Shown: positions 57,601 through 64,000 of the stretch, piece after piece | Layout of the letters: each line of letters starts with the position of its first letter | Position numbering within the stretch: position 1 is the first letter of the stretch | Assembly (NCBI GenBank): GCA_011503125.2 | Contig: WWBZ02000010.1 | Location: forward strand, 186,001 to 250,000 | Direction of reading: 5' to 3' | DNA length: 64,000 bases | Source of the DNA: Botryosphaeria dothidea | Taxonomy: Eukaryota > Ascomycota > Dothideomycetes > Botryosphaeriales > Botryosphaeriaceae | The notes under the pieces: model-generated | The model's database searches: none | Told to the model about the DNA's origin: nothing | Seen by the model: only the letters and a program-made list of their open reading frames with translations | Translations under genes and position numbers: made by a program

Positions 57601-59224
57601 CGCTCACTGTGAGTAGACCTTTCTCGCCGCGAGCATGTGTGCACTGCTTAGAAACGCTCCTACGGGCAATCACGAGTATACGCCTCAGGCAACATTAGGC
57701 AACACAGGCCCTCTCGAGGCTCAACCCACTACACAAGAGGATCCTCCACCCTTACATCAACTAGAGGAGCTCCCTCCTCTGCCACGCATTCATCGGGAAG
57801 AACTACCGCCCGAGCCTCGTTGTTACAAGGACATCCTCAAGCACCAACTAAAGCCTTATCTCTTTCAAGCACTCTATCGTGAGTTGTAGGAAGCCAATGG
57901 TAAGGGGGTGTGGATCGTTGTGGACGAAGATCAAGCATGCAAGGCCAATAAAGAGGTAATTCCTCTTACATGGGTCTTCAAATACAAATTCGATGAGAAG
58001 GGATATCTCACCAAGATCAAGGCACGAGTGTGCGTACGAGGTGATCTTCAAGTCTCCTATCAAGACACATATGCGGCTACCCTTGCCTTCCGCATCTTTC
58101 GTACGCTTATGGCGATTGTCTGCGCATTCGACCTCGAGATGTGGCAATATAACGTTGTCAATGCCTTTCCTCATGTCCCTCTCGATCAACCAACCTTCTG
58201 CCGAGCACTAGAAGGTATGATACTTCCTTATGGGAAGATCTTATTACTTAAGAAAGCTCTCTATGGGCTTAAAGAGTCGCCAGCGTTGTGGCAAAAGCAC
58301 TTTCAAGCCACGCTCAAAGACCTGGGACTAGAGCCTGTGCCAGATGCGCCATGTCTCTATGCGAACGAACACCTCTTCGTATTCTTCTTTATAGACGATA
58401 TTATTATGGCCTTTCCTAAGAAGGATGAGCTATTCGCGCACGCATTCGAACAAGACCTCTTTTAGCGCTACGAGATACGCAAGATGGGAGAAGTACAGTG
58501 GTTCTTAGTATTGCGAATCGTCCGTGATCGTAATAAGCAATTATTATGGCTCTCACAAGAGTCCTACCTTAATAGCCTCAAGGCGAAATACAACGTTAAA
58601 GAGTCATCGGTTGCCACGCCTCTGCCAGTAGAGGACCCACCTACACCGAACAACGAGGGTTACGCAACACCCCAAGACATCCACACGTTCCAGAGCAAGA
58701 TAGGATCTGCCCAGTTCGCTGCCATTAGCACGAGACCTAATATAGGCCACGCCTGTTTAGCCCTCTCTACCTACCTCACTAATCCCTCTAAGCGGCATCT
58801 CTATCTTGCCCAGCGCCTGCTAGAATACCTTATGAACACTAAGGACCTCGCAATTATGTACAACGGCAATGCAGCAGATAATCAACGCATCTTCGTTCCC
58901 AGCAGTGATGCATCCTTCACCAATGACACGGCCACACGCCGCAGCCATCAAGGATCACTCATAATGCTATTCGACGGACCCGTGGACTGGAAGGCTTCCA
59001 AGCAACCTATAGTCACAACCTTAATAACAGAAGCAGAGCTCCTCGCTCTATCAGAAACCGCTAAGCAAGGGTACTGGTGGAAACGCTTCTTCAGGGGTAT
59101 CCAATTTGAGCCAGGTTACCTTATCCAAATCGAGTGCGATAACAAGCAAACACTCCGTCTTATAGAGGAAAACGTCGGCAAGCTCGTCACGAAGCTCCGC
59201 CACGTTGATATTCATCACCACTAG
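54677..59224 (+). pseudogene. Copia-2 Gag-Pol polyprotein, one frame with twelve internal stops
   Basis: ATG 54677 (MSSSKPIIVLKSS) to TAG 59222. Gag at about 54677-55560 includes a knuckle-like CLCGLPHWYIHC near 55440. Protease at about 55785 reads SWIVDTSTTHHVCN, with Asp kept and the usual Gly changed to Ser. GAG-pre-integrase at about 56140-56330 has HRVFAHANHHAIKAL and CDVCA. Integrase at about 56400-56800 has FRTDGERLLN and HAERT. RT at about 57900-58470 has WVFKYKFDEKGYL, motif A QYNVVNAF (catalytic Asp to Asn, 58151) and FIDDIIM near 58390. RNase H at about 58900-59220 has SSDASFTND and TEAELLALS. Stops lie at 54722, about 54884, 55154, 55352, 55418, 56435, 56669, about 56993, 57113, 57614, 57887 and 58463. 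Confidence 0.93.
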
Positions 59225-59502
59225 CTCAGACAAGAGACTCTAGCAGGCAATGTCCACTTCCGATGGACACCAATAGCGCAGATGATAGCAGACGGACTAA
59301 CAAAGCCGTTATCAAAGCAAAAGCACGTCCACTTCGTGCAGGGCTTAGGCCTATCATCGCTATAATAGTGAGTACGGCGTACACGCCGTTCAACCAGACT
59401 GTTATTATTTCATTTACGTGTTTCGGTAATCACGCTCCTTTTTGCTATTTTAGGAGGTTAACAACAAACAGATTATCGCGCACTGCCTATTCGAGCACTA
59501 CG

Positions 59503-59513
59503 CGAAGGGGGTG
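59503..59513 (+). promoter_or_regulatory. Copia-2 polypurine tract
   Basis: GAAGGGGGTG lies immediately before the 3' LTR, the usual primer for plus-strand synthesis. Confidence 0.85.
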
Positions 59514-59661
59514 TGTTGGATATCACGTGTTTCAAGGTCTCCTTATATCACACCATATAGCTTAGCCACAATTACTCGTATAAGAGGCAAGCGGGTCACC
59601 CACCCTCTTCCTCTTCATGCCAATCATCAATGGATCATCGTTATTCATCAACAATACAACA
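59514..59661 (+). repeat. Copia-2 3' LTR
   Basis: 148 bp; two T residues replace C of the 5' LTR. Confidence 0.97.
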
Positions 59662-59666
59662 AATAC

Positions 59667-59835
59667 TCATGTATCAGGTTTCATACACAAATTCGACCAT
59701 CATGGTATCAACACTGTTTTTGGTATTTGTCATTAGTCTGATGATTTGTCAGTCGTGTCTATTTAGCTGCAGATAGTCTCCAGTTACTCAAGAATTCAGT
59801 CATTCATTCACTCATTATGATTGATTCATCCATTT
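59667..59835 (+). other. Continuation of the unidentified frame, then AT-rich spacer
   Basis: The first 60 bases or so continue the frame from 54221, to a TAG near 59730. The remainder up to the Gypsy-F LTR holds a CATTCATT-type low-complexity run (about 59800-59830) and nothing else I can name. Confidence 0.45.
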
Positions 59836-60007
59836 TGTAACGGCTGAACGAAGAAGTGGTGTTGAGGTAGTGCACGTGATGACGTGTAGGCAGCAGACGC
59901 GCGTGCACGCGGTGACGTCACGTACTTCGCAACTTTATAGCTCTCGCTTGTACGTAGACTCTCGCACTTTGTGCGACCTCTCTGTAGCAGTATCGAGTCT
60001 CATTACA
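59836..60007 (+). repeat. Gypsy-F putative 5' LTR
   Basis: Inferred from TG...CA ends. It holds a CRE-type palindrome TGACGTCA (59913-59920), TATA-like CTTTATAG (about 59933-59940) and the presumed RNA start GTGCGACCT (59971-59979), at a spacing of about 35 bases from TATA. The second copy is not in the window, so the ends are unproven. Confidence 0.65.
59913..59920 (+). promoter_or_regulatory. CRE-like palindrome in Gypsy-F LTR
   Basis: TGACGTCA is the full consensus for CREB/ATF-type bZIP factors and lies about 20 bases before the TATA-like box. Its role in element expression is inference. Confidence 0.5.
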
Positions 60008-60009
60008 TT

Positions 60010-60018
60010 AGGTCGCAC
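60010..60018 (+). promoter_or_regulatory. Putative self-priming site of Gypsy-F
   Basis: After LTR and TT, AGGTCGCAC is the exact reverse complement of GTGCGACCT at 59971-59979. The sequence is GC-rich and not RIP-altered, which makes chance less likely. Confidence 0.75.
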
Positions 60019-60061
60019 CCCCCATCTTACTTATAGCCAGGAGCAGGCTTTAGAATAGCTC

Positions 60062-60196
60062 ACGTCTCGTTACCGTCACCGTCACCGTCACCGTCGTCGA
60101 GCCTCGCGCAGAGCCTTACCGTTTCGCTGCAAAGTCGGAGCCACGCCAGGTGTCCGAAGCCAACCGCAACCGCAACCGCAACCGTTACCGTCCATC
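60062..60196 (+). repeat. Hexamer repeats in the Gypsy-F leader
   Basis: Two short tandem arrays: GTCACC units at about 60069-60097 and GCAACC units at about 60160-60192, each with three to four copies. They lie between the primer site and the gag start and are probably slippage products. Confidence 0.8.
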
Positions 60197-60199
60197 ATA

Positions 60200-61560
60200 A
60201 TGTCAGGAATGTACCCAGATGTTACAGGCGATGACGCCTGGAGAGAGCCACACCGTCATCCGCACGATTCGTCACCCACGAGACCTTCGTTACGCGTCCT
60301 ACCGCTTAAGAGCGAGAGTCCAGCAACCATTTACCAACAGAGTTATAATACCTTCGGCGTCGACTGGCTTAGCCTTGACCCCATTAATATCACCAACGCC
60401 CAGACGCTCGTTGACTACGTCACCATGGGCAGCGATCAGGCCCAGCGCTTCCTCAACTGGTTAAGAGAACAGCACCAACGCGCAGCAAGCCTTGAAATAC
60501 AGCTTTAGTCCGCCCAGAATAGCATCAATACCCTCACGAACGAGTTAAACACCGCACGCACAACACAAGAGACACTAAAAGGACAATTAGAGGTATACAA
60601 GAGATAGCAGCAACCTGCTGGAGGATTCAGCTATATACAACCGTCAGCAAGGCCAGGGACCAGCTTCGCTACGAGCTAGTATTAGGACTAGGGCTTACAG
60701 TAAAGGGCAAAGCTTAGCGAAAAGCTTCCTAACGTACCGGTTTTTAAAGGAGAAAAGAAGGAATACCTTAATTGGCGAATAGTAGTACGCATTAAGCTTG
60801 TAGCAAATAGAGACCGCTTCCCTACAGCTCAAGCTCGTCTATAATATATTATATCACGTCTCGAAGGCGAAGCAAGCGCTTAAGTACGAGGATACGTCAA
60901 GGAACACGGCTTGATCAACGTCCTATTACGAGACCCTTTGTCGATTATAGGAGACTTTGAGGACCTTCTATGGTCACTGGAGCAAGCCTTTGGCGACCCC
61001 AATCGTCGTGAGACAGCCCTTCGAGAGCTCTATGAGCTTAAGCAGACCAATAAGCCTTTCAGTTGGTATGCTGTAAAGTACCAGCGGCTCTGCACAGAAC
61101 TTAATATATCACCTAAAGGTCGCAAAGCAGAGTTCTGGTATAGACTCTCCCAGGAACTCAAGAAAGGTCTCTTCGCAGTTGCAACCACAATCAGAGCAAT
61201 ACCCTTCCATTAGATGGTAAGCCATATCCAGCAGATCGACAATGAACGCTTGTGGGCTGAGCGCCGCCCTACTCGTTATATATATCCTTCAGAGTCATCG
61301 TTATAGTCATTACCCACTTAACCGACTCCTACAACGTCGACTCCAGCAGTTTCAGCTCCAACGCCCACTATAGGCGGCGAGCCTATAGACCTCTTAGCAA
61401 TCGGTATACGTCCCGTTCCCCCGAAACCACGTTATCTTACTTAAGAGTAATACCAGTAGCGTCTTTAGACTAGTTCTTGCTTTAGCTGCGGCGCCACTAG
61501 CCATCGCAGAGCTTAGTATCCTTAACGTCGTAATGACGGCTCGTTTATTAAACTAAACAC
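60200..61560 (+). pseudogene. Gypsy-F gag
   Basis: ATG 60200 (MSGMYPDVTGDDAW). The same frame contains a helical segment with WLREQHQRAASLEIQL, a capsid core at 60911-61213 (FGDPNRRETALRELYELKQ, then CTELNISP) and a zinc knuckle at about 61478-61525 (CFSCGATSHRRA, then Q and C positions now TAG and Tyr). Internal stops are TAG/TAA. Assembly of the virus-like particle is the known role of this family. Confidence 0.85.
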
Positions 61561-61699
61561 CACGGGTGTAGATAAGGATTAATATACCAATAGTGATAAG
61601 GAAAACTAACTAGCTCTAAGCAAAGTCCTACTTAGAAGCCTCAACCCGGAGGCAAACTAATAAGTATTAATATCGGCTTTACAAGTATCCAGCCGAACG

Positions 61700-64000
61700 T
61701 ACTAGCTCCTTTACGCGAACCTTGCTTGCTACTTCCCTATATTATTAATAATCGTCTCTAAACGCACGCCTTATCCGATTTAGGCTGCGAAGGCTTTACT
61801 TTTATTAATATGCCTTTTGTTTAGCGCTATAACCTACCGCTTATCTAGATACCAGAGAAGCTTGCCGCTAACGGATATAACGGATAAGGCGAAGCTATTA
61901 GCCAGACTACTTATTTTAACCTTACTCTCGCAGATGGCGCCTATCGCGAAATTATTATAGCTTACGTAGTGCTAAAGCTTTATTAGTACTTAGTAATCTT
62001 AGGAAAGCCCTGGCAGAAGAAGCACGGTATACTCTAGGACTATGAAGATAAGCTTACTATATTTAAGTCCCACTACTATCGCCGAAACTGTCTTAGGTAA
62101 TATAATAGCGGATTCCCAATCTTAGTCTATAACGTCCCTTGCAACGAAGCACCCCTAGATTAGCTAATATAACCAGGAGGAGAAGAAGACCTCTTTATAG
62201 GCAATGCAGCACCTATGGGTGACGTACCTTACCGTATTCTTCACCGGTATAGCCAAGCAGCTACTCCGCCAGTCAAATCTAACGAATCCGACTACTCACC
62301 TGTTACCTTGGCAGAGCTTGCTTTAGTACCTACACTAGTATAAGCAGAAGCTCCTATTAGCATTAGTGTAGTTGCTATCAACCGATTAGCTATCAGCAAA
62401 CGTTACAACCCACGGAACGGCAACGGCATCCAGATCTTCGCCGTATTACTACGCGATATTGAGATTGCACTTAATCCATCAAAGAAACTAAAGCCGAACC
62501 TAGTTAATAAGCTTCCAAAGCAGTATCACGAGTTTCTCGACGTCTTTAGCAAAGAACTGTCTAACAAGCTACCTCTACACCGTCCGTACGATTATAAGAT
62601 CCCTCTGCAAAAGGATGAAGAAGGCAAGGAGAAATAGCCGCCCTTTGGTCCACTGTATAACATGTCCCATGGCGAACTACTTGTCTTGAAGAAGACCCTC
62701 GAAGAGAACCTCTCAAAAGGCTTTATCTAAGTAAGTTTATCACCCGCTGTAGCACTAGTCCTCTTTGCTCGCAAGCCGGGAGGAGGATTACGCTTTTGTG
62801 TCGACTACCGCGGACTCAACGAGATCACAGTGAAGAACCGCTACCCATTACCCTTATTCCGTGAGACTCTCGATAAACTATCACGTGCTACAGTATATAC
62901 CAAGCTGGATATTATTGCCGCATTCTATAAGCTCCGCGTTGCGAAAGGTGAGGAATGGAAAACAGCCTTCAGAACTCGCTGGGGCCTATACGAATAGCTT
63001 GTTATACCCTTTGGCCTTTCGAATGCCCCAGCCTCATGGCAGCACTATATCAACGACGTTCTACATAACTTACTCGATGTCTGTTATACCGCATATATTA
63101 ACGATATCTTAATCTACAGTAATAATCTTCAGGATTACCGCAAGCATGTTAATTAGGTACTCCAACGACTACGAGACGCTGGCCTCCAGCTGGATATCTC
63201 CAAGTACGAATTCGAGGTCGAGACTGTTAAGTACTTAGGCTTAATTATCGACGCAAAGCACGGTCTACGCATGGACCCAGATAAGGTATTAGTAATCGTT
63301 AATTAGGAGCAGCCTCAATGTATTAAGAATGTCTAATCCTTTCTCGGGTTCTCTAACTTCTATAGACGCTTTATTAAGGACTTCGCGAAGATTATACAAC
63401 CGCTAACTAAGCTTACTACTAAGGCAATAGAGAACAGCAGCTTCAAATAGATAAGCTAAGCAGATGCTGCTTTTAATTAGCTAAAATAAGCCTTTCTTAG
63501 TGCACTAGTACTCAAGCATTTCGACCTAGAAGCCGAACTGTAGCTTATGCTCGAAACTGATATATCTAATTACGTCTTAGCTGGAGTCTTGTCTTAATAC
63601 GACGAGCAGGGAGTGCTTCATCCAGTCGCATTCTTCTCACGAAAGCACACACCAGCAGAATATAACTACGAGATATACGACAAAGAGCTCCTTGCCATTA
63701 TCCGTTGTTTTGAAGAATGGAGAGTAGAACTTAAAGGCAATGCAACTGGCTTACCTATCAAGGTTATCACTAACCACAAGAACCTCGAGTACTTTATGAC
63801 ATCCAAACAACTTAGTCGCCGTCAAGCACGCTGGAGCGAGTTTCTCTCACGCTTCGACTTCCAGATCGAGTACACAAAAGGCAAGTATTGCAAACCAGAT
63901 GCCCTCACCAGGAGATAGCAAGATCTACTACACCCGGACCAGCGCTTCTCTAATCAAACTGTCCTCAAGGCTCATAATCTTTATCGGAATATCCGCTCCA
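61700..64000 (+). pseudogene. Gypsy-F pol, partial: protease, RT, RNase H
   Basis: -1 frame relative to gag. The protease region lies at about 61760-62090 (SDLGCEGFTFIN, then VILGKPWQKKHG). RT at about 62560-63200: [61 protein letters not shown]. The catalytic box is YIND at about 63094-63105, with the first Asp lost. RNase H at about 63540-63910: [38 protein letters not shown], then [19 protein letters not shown]. Integrase should lie beyond the window. TAG stops occur, but the 63613-63918 stretch is open. Confidence 0.92.

Larger units (their letters stand above)
54222..59661 (+). mobile_element. Copia-2: Ty1/Copia element, 5440 bp, TSD AATAC
   Basis: 148-bp LTRs at 54222-54369 and 59514-59661 differ at only two positions by my reading, both C/T transitions. 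The perfect TSD AATAC is at 54217-54221 and 59662-59666. A single gag-pol frame spans 54677-59224 with twelve internal TAG/TAA stops and no frameshift. This is the youngest-looking element in the window, yet it is already inactivated. Confidence 0.97.
59836..64000 (+). mobile_element. Gypsy-F: Ty3/Gypsy element, 5' part, continues past window
   Basis: A putative 172-bp LTR (59836-60007, TGTAACGG...CATTACA) is followed by a primer site, leader repeats, gag in one frame and pol in the -1 frame, running to RNase H at the window edge. The 3' LTR is outside, so the LTR limits rest on TG/CA ends and on the self-priming match. Confidence 0.85.

Noticed and set aside
54677..59224. Possible reassignment of UAG/UAA to Gln (alternative genetic code)
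   Set aside because: Stops coincide with C to T/G to A changes, some at Trp positions, and catalytic Asp residues are also hit. RIP explains everything; a code change would not alter Asp to Asn.
60062..60196. Minisatellite or origin of replication
   Set aside because: Only a few hexamer units within a retrotransposon leader.
62861..63112. Frame inside Gypsy-F RT in another register
   Set aside because: Shadow of the RT, whose motifs are in the -1 gag frame used by 63613-63918.

Overview
The window looks like a transposon graveyard from a filamentous ascomycete (Pezizomycotina). I found no convincing host gene, rRNA, tRNA gene or CRISPR array. Almost all of it is nested retrotransposons plus one DNA transposon. 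Most are mutated in the pattern of repeat-induced point mutation (RIP): C to T and G to A changes, in-frame TAG/TAA stops where Gln or Trp codons stood, and near absence of CA and TG dinucleotides from about 2.1 to 42 kb. Losing TG also removes ATG, so that stretch has almost no conventional open reading frames although gag, RT, RNase H and integrase reading lines can still be followed through the stops. The species cannot be named from the sequence.

Layout. 1-5879: a Copia element (Copia-1, cut by the window edge) carrying a Fot1/pogo DNA transposon (249-2100) and a reverse SINE (SINE-1, 3332-3938). 5880-15615: Gypsy-A1, split by a full-length Tad-like LINE (LINE-T1, 8197-13343). 15616-30460: remains of an older reverse LINE (LINE-X) split by LINE-T2 (17277-22429) and by reverse Gypsy-B (23772-29817). 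30461-36844: Gypsy-A2. 36850-37735: unassigned. 37741-44528: Gypsy-C, containing a solo LTR of the Gypsy-D family and SINE-2. 44534-47510: a Gypsy RT fragment (Gypsy-E) holding a 165-bp LTR-like insertion and a Copia-2 solo LTR, then reverse Copia-3. 47964-53746: Gypsy-D. 54222-59661: Copia-2, the best preserved element. 59836-64000: 5' part of Gypsy-F. Target-site duplications (TSDs) support most of these boundaries.

How the parts work together. The Gypsy elements encode Gag, protease, RT/RNase H, integrase and mostly a C-terminal chromodomain-like tail, as in chromoviruses. In all five Gypsy families with a visible leader, the bases starting one or two nucleotides after the 5' LTR are complementary to a 9-10 base stretch inside that LTR, near the expected RNA start. 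This is the arrangement of Tf1-type self-priming. Copia-2 instead has a primer site matching the anticodon arm of initiator tRNA-Met. Gypsy-D keeps a textbook -1 frameshift signal at its gag/pol junction. The roughly 606-bp tRNA-headed SINE shares its 3' tail with LINE-T, so LINE-T is its likely mobilising partner. RIP intensity falls off inside Gypsy-C: its 5' LTR is saturated with transitions and its 3' LTR is nearly clean.
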